From positions 728 through 64,727 of the forward strand of contig JAPPAK010000003.1 of NCBI GenBank assembly GCA_026705605.1: a DNA stretch of 64,000 nt, read 5' to 3'. Below the pieces are notes generated by a model. That model was given only the letters and a program-made list of their open reading frames with translations. It had not been told where the DNA came from and did not search any database. The number at the start of each line of letters is the position of its first letter. Position 1 is the stretch's first letter. The translations under genes were made by a program, and so were the position numbers. This document shows, piece after piece, positions 31,385-39,329 of the stretch. The DNA is from Chloroflexota bacterium (GTDB lineage: Bacteria > Chloroflexota > Dehalococcoidia > Tepidiformales > Tepidiformaceae).

Positions 31385-32800
31385 ATGAAAGCGATCGGGT
31401 ACTTCGTCGAGGGAGCGCAGGTGGACGGAGCGGAGCGTTCGCTGAGCCAGCAGACTGAGCGGTTCCTGGCCTTCTGCCAGGAGCACGGCTACCAGGTGGC
31501 GGCGACGTTCGTCGACACGAAGGACGCGGCAGAAGCCGACAACGGCTTCCGCCAGATGCTCAATTTCATCGAGCGAGGCGACCACGGGTTCGTGGTGGCG
31601 GTGGTGGACGGGCTGGGGGTGCTGGGAAGCGACCTCGGGCGGGCGGCGCTCAAGATGCTGACCATCGAGGCGGCGGGGGCGACGGTGTACGAGGCGGGGA
31701 GCGGGGAGGAGGCGGCCCGGTCGATCGTGGAGCAGTGGGGCGGACGGACAGCGCGGCCTCCGGTCTCGGAGCGGGTGCGGGCGGCGATGCGGCGGCGGGC
31801 AGTGCGGGGCGAGGCGCTGGGGCGGCCTCCCTACGGCTACTGCGTGGGGGCGAAGCGCCGGCTCGAGATCGTCCCGGACGAGGCGGTGGTCGTGCAGTAC
31901 ATCTTCCGGCTCTACCTGGAGGAGGGGCTGGGCATCCGGCGCATCGCAGGGCGGCTGAACGAGGAGGGCATCCCCACGCGCCGGGGTGGGCGCTGGAGCA
32001 TGGTGAGCGTGCGGGACATCCTGCGGAACCGGGCCTACCTGGGGACGTACTCGCGCTTCGGCGTGCGCATCCCCGACAGCCACCGCGCGCTCGTGAGTCC
32101 CTCGGACTTCCGCAAGGTCCAGGAGAACATGGCAAAGCGGCGTCGAGGGGGCACGGGGCGGTCGCTGCAGCCCTTCCTGCTCAGCGGGCTGGTGTTCTGC
32201 GGGCGCTGCGACAACCGCATGATCGGGGTGAGCCGCCGCCAGCAATGGACGACGCGGGCCGGGGAGGAACGCAAGGCCACGTACCGGTACTACCAGTGCG
32301 AGAGCCGCACGAACCAGAACACGTGCTCCTACAACACCCAGCGGGAAGCGGAGCTGGAAGCCCGCGTGCGCGAGCTGCTGGCGGAGCCGAGCGGTCCCGC
32401 TGCCCGCCTCCAGCGCGCCGGCGGAGCCGACGCCTACGCCGAGGAGATCGCGGGCGAGATCGAGCGCATCGAGGGGCGGTTGCGGCAGAACCGGCGCCAG
32501 GTGGAGGCGCTGGTGGGGGAGGCGGCGAGCGGGCAGCTCCCGGTGGAACGCATGAAGGCGATCGGGGCGGGCCTGGCGAAGGACCAGCGCGAGCTGGAGC
32601 GGGAGGTGGATGAGGCGAAGGCGCGCCTCGCGGCCGAGCGCTCCGAGGCGGAGCGGGAGGAGCAGGCGGAGGCAACGTGCAAGCGACTGCTAACCCGCTG
32701 GGACGACTTCAACCTCGAGGAGCGGCAGGGGCTCCTGCGCGAGGTGATCGACCGGATCGAGGTCGACGGCGACGAGGCGCGCCTGCTGAGGCGGCACTGA
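31385..32800 (+). CDS. serine-recombinase homologue lacking catalytic residues
   Basis: 471 residues with full large-serine-recombinase architecture: resolvase-like domain (1-135), Recombinase DNA-binding domain (about 145-235; GRPPYGYCVG, GIRRIAGRLNEEGIPTRRGG), zinc ribbon (CGRCDNRM to CESRTNQNTC, about 277-318), and coiled coil (about 345-440). The catalytic positions are changed. The YARVS motif is YFVEG (Arg and nucleophilic Ser lost), the RPxLQ Arg is Asn (DNGFRQML), and DRLSR is DGLGV (both Arg lost, Asp kept). It should bind DNA but not cut it. No att sites or other mobile-element genes are near. It overlaps rnhA by one base (TGATG), which argues for a fixed cellular role. Confidence 0.9.
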   Translation: MKAIGYFVEGAQVDGAERSLSQQTERFLAFCQEHGYQVAATFVDTKDAAEADNGFRQMLNFIERGDHGFVVAVVDGLGVLGSDLGRAALKMLTIEAAGATVYEAGSGEEAARSIVEQWGGRTARPPVSERVRAAMRRRAVRGEALGRPPYGYCVGAKRRLEIVPDEAVVVQYIFRLYLEEGLGIRRIAGRLNEEGIPTRRGGRWSMVSVRDILRNRAYLGTYSRFGVRIPDSHRALVSPSDFRKVQENMAKRRRGGTGRSLQPFLLSGLVFCGRCDNRMIGVSRRQQWTTRAGEERKATYRYYQCESRTNQNTCSYNTQREAELEARVRELLAEPSGPAARLQRAGGADAYAEEIAGEIERIEGRLRQNRRQVEALVGEAASGQLPVERMKAIGAGLAKDQRELEREVDEAKARLAAERSEAEREEQAEATCKRLLTRWDDFNLEERQGLLREVIDRIEVDGDEARLLRRH

Positions 32801-33204
32801 TGCGCCTTGTCGTGTATGCCGACGGCGCAAGCCGCGGCAATCCCGGGCCCGCCGCCATCGGCGCGAGCGTGCAGAGCGCCGCCGGCGACGAGCTGACATC
32901 GGTCAGCGAGACGATCGGGCGAACGACGAACAACGTTGCCGAGTACCGGGCCGCCATCGCGGGCGTGCGCGCGGCGCACGACCTGGGCGCCACGAGCATT
33001 GACCTGCGGCTCGACAGCGAGCTCATCGTGAAGCAACTGGCGGGACGGTACCGGGTGAAGAACGCGGCGCTGCGTCCCCTGTTCGCGGCGCTGGTGGAGG
33101 CACTGGAGGCGGTGGGGCCGTACACGGTGGGGCACGTTCCGCGGGCGCGGAACAAGCGCGCGGACGCTCTGGCGAACGAGGCGCTGGACCGGGCTCGCCG
33201 CTAG
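32800..33204 (+). CDS. rnhA: ribonuclease HI
   Basis: 134 residues from ATG 32800, sharing one base with the stop of the preceding gene, so translation is coupled. All four acidic catalytic positions are present: Asp in YADGASRGNPGP, Glu in TNNVAEYRA, Asp in LRLDSELIVKQL and Asp in NKRADALANEAL. It cleaves RNA in RNA-DNA hybrids such as R-loops and primers. It lacks the N-terminal hybrid-binding domain of some RNase HI. rnpB starts 38 bases downstream. Confidence 0.94.
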   Translation: MRLVVYADGASRGNPGPAAIGASVQSAAGDELTSVSETIGRTTNNVAEYRAAIAGVRAAHDLGATSIDLRLDSELIVKQLAGRYRVKNAALRPLFAALVEALEAVGPYTVGHVPRARNKRADALANEALDRARR

Positions 33205-33242
33205 CGCTGGTCAGGGGTGTGGCGCCGCCGTACGCTGGAAGG

Positions 33243-33613
33243 GATCAGTGGGCCGGGCGATCGCGCCGGGACGTTCGCGTTCCGGTGAGGAAAGTCCGGA
33301 CTCCGCCGGGCAAGGGTGCCAGGTAACGCCTGGGCGGCGCGAGCCGACGGAAAGTGCAACAGAAACATACCGCCCGCAGTGCTGCGGGTAAGGGTGAAAT
33401 GGTGCGGTAAGAGCGCACCGGTGTCCTGGAGACAGGGCAGCCGTGCAAACCCCACCCGGAGCAAGGCCGAATAGGGGAGAAGGGCGCCCGGCCCGTTCGA
33501 ACTCCCGGGTAGGCCGCGTGAGCGTCGCAGCGATGCGGCGCCCAGATAGATGATCGCCGCCAATCGGCCTAACCCACCGAAGGCACAGAATCCGGCTTAC
33601 AGGCCCGCTGATC
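33243..33613 (+). ncRNA. rnpB: RNase P RNA (type A)
   Basis: The P1 helix pairs GATCAGTGGGCC at the 5' end with GGCCCGCTGATC at the 3' end. The universal P4 strand GAGGAAAGTCCGGACT is at 33287 and its partner ACAGAATCCGGCTTAC at 33585. Length about 371 bases fits type A bacterial RNase P RNA. It is the catalytic RNA that trims tRNA 5' ends. Open frames across it on either strand are not genes. Confidence 0.96.
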
Positions 33614-33671
33614 ACCTTCCCAACCGCTCTCGTTCCTCCACCGCCGGACGCGCTCCGAAGTCGAGCGCGGG

Positions 33672-33688
33672 ACGCCCCGAAAAGGGGC
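33672..33688 (+). terminator. GC hairpin after rnpB, weak terminator candidate
   Basis: CGCCCCGAAAAGGGGCC forms a short stable stem-loop between rnpB and the cox promoter. There is no run of T after it, so intrinsic termination is doubtful. Confidence 0.25.
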
Positions 33689-33695
33689 CGCTGAG

Positions 33696-33724
33696 TTGAC
33701 ACCATGGGGGACCCGGCGTACAAC
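33696..33724 (+). promoter_or_regulatory. sigma-70-type promoter of the cytochrome oxidase operon
   Basis: A perfect -35 TTGACA (33696-33701), a 17-base spacer and TACAAC (33719-33724). It is about 100 bases before the ctaC start at 33825 and gives a leader of about 90 bases. Best consensus promoter in the window. Confidence 0.55.
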
Positions 33725-33824
33725 CAAATTTGGTTTGCGCCGCGATTCACAATCTCCCACGAAGCGCGATTTCGAGCGCGTTCGTGCCACCAACCACACA
33801 AGGGTGAGGCGAGGAGGAGGCGAG

Positions 33825-34646
33825 ATGCTCGGCATGCCGCTTCGCCGCCGTCTGCGCCTGTTGGTTGCGACGGTCACGGCAGCGCTTCTCGCCCTCCTTG
33901 CGACCGGCACCGCCTCGGCGATCCAGCCCGGCGGCATCACCGACGAAGCGCGGCTGATGAACGACCTCTTCTGGATCGTGACGATCGCGGGCCTGATCGT
34001 GTTCGGGCTCGTGGGCGCGGCGCTGGTCTACGCGATGATCCGCTACCGCCGCCAGAACGATGAGCTGCCGCCCCAGTTCCACGGGGGCGGCAAGATCGAG
34101 GCCGCGATGGTGGGCGTACCCGTCCTCATCGTGATCGGGCTCTTCACCATCTCGATGATCATCCTCGTCCAGATCGACGACAAGGCCGAGGACGAGGCGC
34201 TCACCATCGACGTCACGGGATTCCAGTTCTCGTGGCAGTTCGCCTACAACCTCAACGACCTGGGGACGAATACCGACCCGAACGCGGAAGGCACGATCGC
34301 CGTCATCGGCACGCCCGCGAACGACCCGATCCTGTACATGCCCGTCGATGAGCCGGTGGAGTTCCTGCTCAAGTCGAACGACGTGATCCACTCCTTCTAC
34401 GTGAAGGACTTCCTCTACAAGCTCGACCTGATCCCGGGCCGCGTGAACTCGTTCACGGTGACCGCCCGTGAGACGGGCGACTTCAGTGCGCAGTGCGCGG
34501 AGCTCTGCGGCACCAACCACGCCCTCATGCGCTTCATCGTGCGGGTGGTGGAACGGGACGAATTTGACGCGTGGGTGGCCGCCGAGGCCGCCCGCCAGCT
34601 CGGGGACGGCGCGCTCGTGTCGGCCTCGGGGACGCAGGGAGACTGA
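33825..34646 (+). CDS. ctaC: cytochrome c oxidase subunit II
   Basis: 273 residues from ATG 33825 (AGGAGGAGG upstream); the in-frame GTG at 33696 lies in the promoter. An N-terminal signal-like helix (about 8-32), two transmembrane helices (about 48-70 and 90-115) and a C-terminal cupredoxin with a full CuA site: His in IHSFYV, then CAELCGTNHALM. It receives electrons for subunit I. No cytochrome c domain is fused at the C-terminus, unlike caa3-type enzymes. Confidence 0.95.
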   Translation: MLGMPLRRRLRLLVATVTAALLALLATGTASAIQPGGITDEARLMNDLFWIVTIAGLIVFGLVGAALVYAMIRYRRQNDELPPQFHGGGKIEAAMVGVPVLIVIGLFTISMIILVQIDDKAEDEALTIDVTGFQFSWQFAYNLNDLGTNTDPNAEGTIAVIGTPANDPILYMPVDEPVEFLLKSNDVIHSFYVKDFLYKLDLIPGRVNSFTVTARETGDFSAQCAELCGTNHALMRFIVRVVERDEFDAWVAAEAARQLGDGALVSASGTQGD

Positions 34647-34655
34647 GGAGGCCCG

Positions 34656-36275
34656 ATGGCAACGGTCGCAGTACCACAGCTGAGCGGCTACCACCGGCCC
34701 GCCGTGCTCGACTGGATCATGACGGTCGACCACAAGCGACTCGGCATCCTCTACCTGTACTTCACGCTCTTCTTCTTCGCCGTCGGCGGCATCCTCGCGC
34801 TGCTGGTACGCACGCAGCTGGCGGTCGCCGATAACTCGTTCGTCGGGAACGACGCCTACAACCAGATCTTCACGATGCACGCCTCGGCGATGCTGTTCCT
34901 GTTCATCATTCCCGTCTGGGCTGGGTTCGGGAACTACCTGGTCCCGCTCCAGATCGGGGCGGCCGATATGGCCTTCCCGCGCATCAACGCGCTCTCGTTC
35001 TGGATGCTGCCTCCGGCCGGCATCCTCATGTTCGCCGGCTTCATCGTCGACGGCGGAGCGGCGGACGGCGGCTGGACCGCCTACAGCCCGCTGGCGCAGC
35101 AGACGGGCGTGGGCATGGACATGTGGATCATCGCGGTGATCGTGCTTGGCATGTCCTCCACGATCGGCGCGGCGAACTTCCTCGTGACCATGTTCCGGAT
35201 GCGGGCGCCCGGCATGACGATGTTCCGCATGCCGATCTTCTGCTGGACGATGCTGGTGACGGCACTCCTGCAGCTGCTGGCGACGCCGGTGCTCGCGGCC
35301 GCGCTCGTGATGCTCTTCATCGACCGGAATTACGGCGGCCAGTTCTTCGATCCGAACGGCGGCGGCAACGTGGTGCTGTGGCAGAACGTGTTCTGGTTCT
35401 ACTCGCACCCGGCGGTCTACATCATGATCCTGCCGGGCATGGGCATCGTCTCGGAAATCCTGCCCGTGTTCTCGCGCAAGCCGCTCTTCGGCTACAAGGC
35501 GTTCGTCTTCGCAACCATCGGCATCGGCGGCCTGGGATTCAGCGTGTGGGCTCACCACATGTTCACCACGGGCTCGGTACTGCTGCCGTTCTTCGGCTTC
35601 ATGACCTTCATGATCGGCGTCCCGACGGGCGTCAAGATCTTCAACTGGCTGGGCACGCTCTGGGGCGGCTCGATCTCGTTCCCGACGCCGATGCTGTTCG
35701 CGATCGGCTTCGTGAGCATGTTCCTGATCGGCGGCATCAACGGCACCTACAGCGCCGCCGTGCCCGTCGACTTCGCCCTGCACGACACCTACTTCGTGGT
35801 GGCGCACATCCACTACGTCCTGTTCGGAGGCTCGGTGTTCGCGGTCTTCGGCGGGCTCTACTACTGGTTCCCGAAGATCTGGGGACGGCAGCTGAACGAA
35901 CGGCTCGGCAAGCTGCACTTTGTGCTGATGTTCGTGGGCTTCAACGTGGCCTTCTTCCCGATGCACATGCTCGGGCTCGACGGGATGCCGCGACGCATCG
36001 CGGTCTATGCCGACAGCGCGGGCTGGGAAGCCCTGAACATGCTCTCGACGGGTGGGGCCTTCCTCATCGCCGTGAGCATGATCCCGTTCCTGATCGCGGT
36101 GGTCATGGCCTTCATGCGGCCGAAGGACCAGCCGGACGACCCGTGGGAGGCGAATACGCTCGAGTGGGCGACGACCTCGCCGCCACCGGACTACAACTTC
36201 GACAGCCTGCCGCCGGTGCGCTCGGAGCGCCCGCTCTTCGACGCGCGGCACAGCGGTGAGGAGCAGGGGCACTAG
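34656..36275 (+). CDS. ctaD: cytochrome c oxidase subunit I (A2-type)
   Basis: 539 residues, 12 transmembrane helices. Heme and copper ligands are present (HASAMLF, HPAVY with the cross-linked Tyr, AHHMF, HIHYVLFGG). The helix VI motif is YSHPAVY, without the Glu of A1 enzymes (HPEVY), which marks the A2 family. It reduces O2 and pumps protons in the membrane. GAGGAGG precedes the ATG and ctaC ends 9 bases upstream. Confidence 0.96.
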   Translation: MATVAVPQLSGYHRPAVLDWIMTVDHKRLGILYLYFTLFFFAVGGILALLVRTQLAVADNSFVGNDAYNQIFTMHASAMLFLFIIPVWAGFGNYLVPLQIGAADMAFPRINALSFWMLPPAGILMFAGFIVDGGAADGGWTAYSPLAQQTGVGMDMWIIAVIVLGMSSTIGAANFLVTMFRMRAPGMTMFRMPIFCWTMLVTALLQLLATPVLAAALVMLFIDRNYGGQFFDPNGGGNVVLWQNVFWFYSHPAVYIMILPGMGIVSEILPVFSRKPLFGYKAFVFATIGIGGLGFSVWAHHMFTTGSVLLPFFGFMTFMIGVPTGVKIFNWLGTLWGGSISFPTPMLFAIGFVSMFLIGGINGTYSAAVPVDFALHDTYFVVAHIHYVLFGGSVFAVFGGLYYWFPKIWGRQLNERLGKLHFVLMFVGFNVAFFPMHMLGLDGMPRRIAVYADSAGWEALNMLSTGGAFLIAVSMIPFLIAVVMAFMRPKDQPDDPWEANTLEWATTSPPPDYNFDSLPPVRSERPLFDARHSGEEQGH

Positions 36276-36277
36276 TC

Positions 36278-36877
36278 ATGGCTGCTCACGGCACGGCGGA
36301 ACGGCAAGGCATGACGAACTCGATGCTCGGGTTCATCCTGTTCCTCGCCTCCGAGGTGATGTTCTTCGGCGGGCTCTTTGCGGCGTACTTCATCGCGCGG
36401 GCCGACGCGCCGGCGTGGCCGCCGCCGCTTACCCCGGAGCAGATCGCCGAGGGCGTGCACCTCGAGCTCGAGGTTCTGCTGCCGGCGATCTCGACGGGCA
36501 TCCTCGTGCTCAGTTCGGTGACGATGCAGTACGCGGTGTGGCAGATCCAGAAGGGCAACCAGGGCGGCATGCTCTGGGGCCTGTTCATCTCGCTGGCGCT
36601 GGGCATCGTCTTCCTCGCGGCGCAGCTGTACGACTACACGCAGCTTCACTTCCGCGCCGACGACACCATCTACGGCACGACCTTCTACACGCTGACCGGC
36701 TTCCACGGCGCTCACGTGGCGGGAGGCGCGCTCTTCATCGCGGTCGTGACGGTGCGAGCGCTCGGCGGACAATTCACGGCAGAGAACCACGAGGCAGTCG
36801 AGGCGTCGTCGATGTACTGGCACTTCGTCGATGTGGTCTGGATCGCCCTCTTCACCGTTCTCTACATCATCAAGTAG
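36278..36877 (+). CDS. ctaE: cytochrome c oxidase subunit III
   Basis: 199 residues with five predicted helices, the short form of subunit III. Family motifs: FLASEVMFFGGLFAAY (about 18-33), GTTFYTLTGFHGAHVAGG and the C-terminal YWHFVDVVWIALFTVLYI. It stabilises proton uptake in subunit I. The start is 2 bases after the ctaD stop. Confidence 0.95.
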   Translation: MAAHGTAERQGMTNSMLGFILFLASEVMFFGGLFAAYFIARADAPAWPPPLTPEQIAEGVHLELEVLLPAISTGILVLSSVTMQYAVWQIQKGNQGGMLWGLFISLALGIVFLAAQLYDYTQLHFRADDTIYGTTFYTLTGFHGAHVAGGALFIAVVTVRALGGQFTAENHEAVEASSMYWHFVDVVWIALFTVLYIIK

Positions 36878-36896
36878 CCAACAAGGACGAAGGACT

Positions 36897-38087
36897 TTGG
36901 AGCACGAGAGCAGCGAGCACGAAGCCCACGTCGGGCCAGACGTCCATCTGCCGGATCCGAGCATCTGGCCGTTCGTGGCGGGGCTCGCGATCATGCTGCT
37001 CACGGCGACCCTTGTCTGGTGGGCGCGGGTCGAGGACCAACGCAGCCTGAGCGGTCCGCTGCTGGGCGCTTCGGCCGCCATCACGCTGTTCTCGGTAGCC
37101 GGCTGGGCCTACGAAGACGGCCGCATGCGCCAGAAGGCGCGCGAGCAGGAAGAGCACGCACGCCAGGGCGCGCGCCGCACCCAGGTCATCACCTTCGCCA
37201 TCGCCGAAGGGCAGCTTGATACGGCTGTCGGTGAGGGCGGCGTCATCGACGCCATCCAGAACGCGCACGACGACCTGCGCGCGGCGCCCGGCTTCGAGGA
37301 CCTCCGCATCAACGTCTCCAGCGCGGAGGAAGGACCGTCCCAGGTCATCGTGGAGACGACGTGGTCGACGGCCGACGACCTGGCGGCGTTCGAGGAGACG
37401 GAGCGCGCGATCCTCGACCTGATCAGCCAGCACGGGGACGAGGTGGTGGCGGGTTCGCCGCAGACGTTCGACATGCAGGTGGTGCGCGACACGAAAGACA
37501 CGACGGTGCGCTTCAGCATGGGCGCGGCGGTCTCGCTGTTCGGCGCCCTGCTGGTGGGCGGATTCGCGGTGGGGGCGGGGCTGAACCTGTTTGCGAGCGA
37601 GGCGTCAGGCGGCGAGGGCGGAGGGTTCGTCCCGGTCCAGCTTGGCCCGTTCGTGGACACGATCACGATCAAGGCCAGCGACTTCGACTACACGGAAGTC
37701 ACGCTGCCACCGGGCGTCGAGTTCACGATGACGCTGGACAACCAGGACGACTCCGTCGCCCACAACATCATCTTCTACCAGGGCGATGTGGCTGCCCTGG
37801 ACGAGCCGGTCCTGGAAGGCTGCATCAGCGGCTGCGAGGACGACGGGACAGCGGTGCGGACCGAGCTCGCGACGGGCATCATCCAGCACACCTTCACGTT
37901 CACCACACCGCCGCCGGGCCGCTACGCATTCTGGTGTGACGTCCACCCCGATACGATGATCGGCATGCTCATCATCGAAGAGGGAGCGCCACTCCCGGGC
38001 GAGGCGCCCGCAGCTGAGGAGCCAGTCGAGGGTGAGGGCGAAGGCGAAACCGAAGGGGAAGCCGCAGAAGCCGAGACCGAGGGCTAG
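36897..38087 (+). CDS. membrane-cupredoxin fusion in the cox operon
   Basis: 396 residues from TTG 36897 (AAGGACGAAGGA upstream); earlier in-frame codons overlap ctaE. Two N-terminal helices (about 22-42 and 54-72) recall a subunit IV. A soluble alpha/beta domain follows (about 90-195), then a third helix (about 205-228), a type I copper domain (about 240-365) and a Glu-rich tail. Copper ligands are visible: His in VAHNIIF, then WCDVHPDTMIGM giving Cys, His and Met. Its operon position suggests electron delivery to CuA or copper handling. No database family was recognised for the middle domain. Confidence 0.8.
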   Translation: MEHESSEHEAHVGPDVHLPDPSIWPFVAGLAIMLLTATLVWWARVEDQRSLSGPLLGASAAITLFSVAGWAYEDGRMRQKAREQEEHARQGARRTQVITFAIAEGQLDTAVGEGGVIDAIQNAHDDLRAAPGFEDLRINVSSAEEGPSQVIVETTWSTADDLAAFEETERAILDLISQHGDEVVAGSPQTFDMQVVRDTKDTTVRFSMGAAVSLFGALLVGGFAVGAGLNLFASEASGGEGGGFVPVQLGPFVDTITIKASDFDYTEVTLPPGVEFTMTLDNQDDSVAHNIIFYQGDVAALDEPVLEGCISGCEDDGTAVRTELATGIIQHTFTFTTPPPGRYAFWCDVHPDTMIGMLIIEEGAPLPGEAPAAEEPVEGEGEGETEGEAAEAETEG

Positions 38088-38101
38088 AGAGCCCCGCTTC
38101 C

Positions 38102-39328
38102 CTACTCCAGCGCACCCTCGACGAGCAGTTCCGTGAACTCCTCGTCGCTCAGGCCGAGCGTGTTCTTGAGCACACGCTCGGTGTCCTCCCCAAGAAGCGG
38201 CGCGGCCTTTGAGGGGCCGCCGGGGGTCTTCGAGAGGCGGAAGGCGGCGGAGTCGTAGGTGCGAGCGCCCATGGTGGGGTGCTCCAGCACGGCGTAGTGC
38301 CCCCGGTGCTTGAGCTGCGGGTCGCGGTGCATCTCCTCGGGCGACTTCACGATGCCGGAGGGGATGCCGTTATCGCGCATCGCCTTGTAGGCCTGTGCGG
38401 CGGTGCGTTCGCGGCACCAGAAGTCGATGTGGCGGTCGATTTCCTTCTGCTCGTTGAGGCGCGACCACTTGCGGCGCATGCGCTCCAGGTCGGTCCAGTC
38501 GGGCCGGCCGATGGCGGCGCGGAAGCCCTCCCACTCCTGCTCGGTGAAGCAGGCGATGACGACGTAGCGGCCGTCCTTGCAGCGGTAGGCGCCGTGAGGG
38601 GCGGCCTCGGGGTCGCGGTTGCCGAGGCGCTCGGCTTCGCGGCCGTTGGCGGTCCACTCGAGGATGCTGGTCCCGAGGGCATGAACGGCGCCCTCGAACT
38701 GGGAGAAGTCGATGTACTGGCCCTGGCCGGTGCGGCGGCGGTAGTCGAGGGCGGCGACGAGGGCGAGGGCGCCCACGTGGGGCACGAGGAAGTCGGTGTA
38801 GGCGACGCCGGTGCCGATGGGCTCGCCGTCGGGCCAGCCGGTGAGGTGGTTGAAGCCGGAGGCGGCCTGGAGCACGTGCCCGTAGCCCATGTAGTGCGCC
38901 CAGGGACCGGTCTGGCCGAAGAGGGGCATCGAGATCATGACGAGGTCGGGGCGCACCTTGCGCAGCTCCTCGTAGTCGAGCCCCAGCTTCTTGAGGGAGC
39001 CGGGTGTGAAGGACTCGGTGACAACATCGGAGACGGCGACGAGGCGCTTGAGGAGTTCCTTGCCCTTCGCCGTCTTCAGGTTGATGGTGACGCCGAGCTT
39101 CGAGCTGTTGAAGTTGGCGAAGTAGCCGGAGTTGTCGTAGTGGGGCTCGTTGTCGGTGAAGGGGCCGGCGCGACGCAGGGTCTCCATGCGCGTGGCGGAC
39201 TCGACGCGGATAACCTCGGCGCCGTGGTCTCCAAGGTACTTGGCCACGGTGGGGCCGACACCGACCCAGGAGAGGTCGGTGACGCGCAGGCCTTCGAACG
39301 GTTTCGGCTTGCTCCCGTTGCTCGCCAT
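38102..39328 (-). CDS. family III (CaiB/BaiF) CoA-transferase, catalytic Asp present
   Basis: 408 residues. N-terminal LRVTDLSWVGVGPTVAKYLGDHGAEVIRVE, FNSSKLGVTINLKT and GQTGPW are family signatures. Aligned to formyl-CoA transferase, the catalytic Asp falls in AYTDFLVPHVG, 21 residues before the T of RRRTGQG. It should move CoA between carboxylic acids through an aspartyl thioester. It starts one base after the stop of 39330-40610, so the two probably form one heteromeric enzyme. The substrate cannot be read from the sequence. Confidence 0.88.
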   Translation of the reverse strand: MASNGSKPKPFEGLRVTDLSWVGVGPTVAKYLGDHGAEVIRVESATRMETLRRAGPFTDNEPHYDNSGYFANFNSSKLGVTINLKTAKGKELLKRLVAVSDVVTESFTPGSLKKLGLDYEELRKVRPDLVMISMPLFGQTGPWAHYMGYGHVLQAASGFNHLTGWPDGEPIGTGVAYTDFLVPHVGALALVAALDYRRRTGQGQYIDFSQFEGAVHALGTSILEWTANGREAERLGNRDPEAAPHGAYRCKDGRYVVIACFTEQEWEGFRAAIGRPDWTDLERMRRKWSRLNEQKEIDRHIDFWCRERTAAQAYKAMRDNGIPSGIVKSPEEMHRDPQLKHRGHYAVLEHPTMGARTYDSAAFRLSKTPGGPSKAAPLLGEDTERVLKNTLGLSDEEFTELLVEGALE

Positions 39329-39329
39329 C

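Noticed and set aside
31385..32800. Active integrase of a prophage or conjugative element
   Set aside because: Catalytic residues are lost, no att repeats, phage or transfer genes nearby, and neighbours are core genes.
33201..33800. Coding frames across 33201-33800
   Set aside because: They overlap RNase P RNA and the cox promoter and have no homologous motif.
33747..36272. 841-residue open frame on the minus strand over the cytochrome oxidase genes
   Set aside because: Arg/His/Glu-rich shadow of ctaC and ctaD, which carry clear catalytic motifs on the plus strand. Long antisense frames are expected in GC-rich coding DNA.
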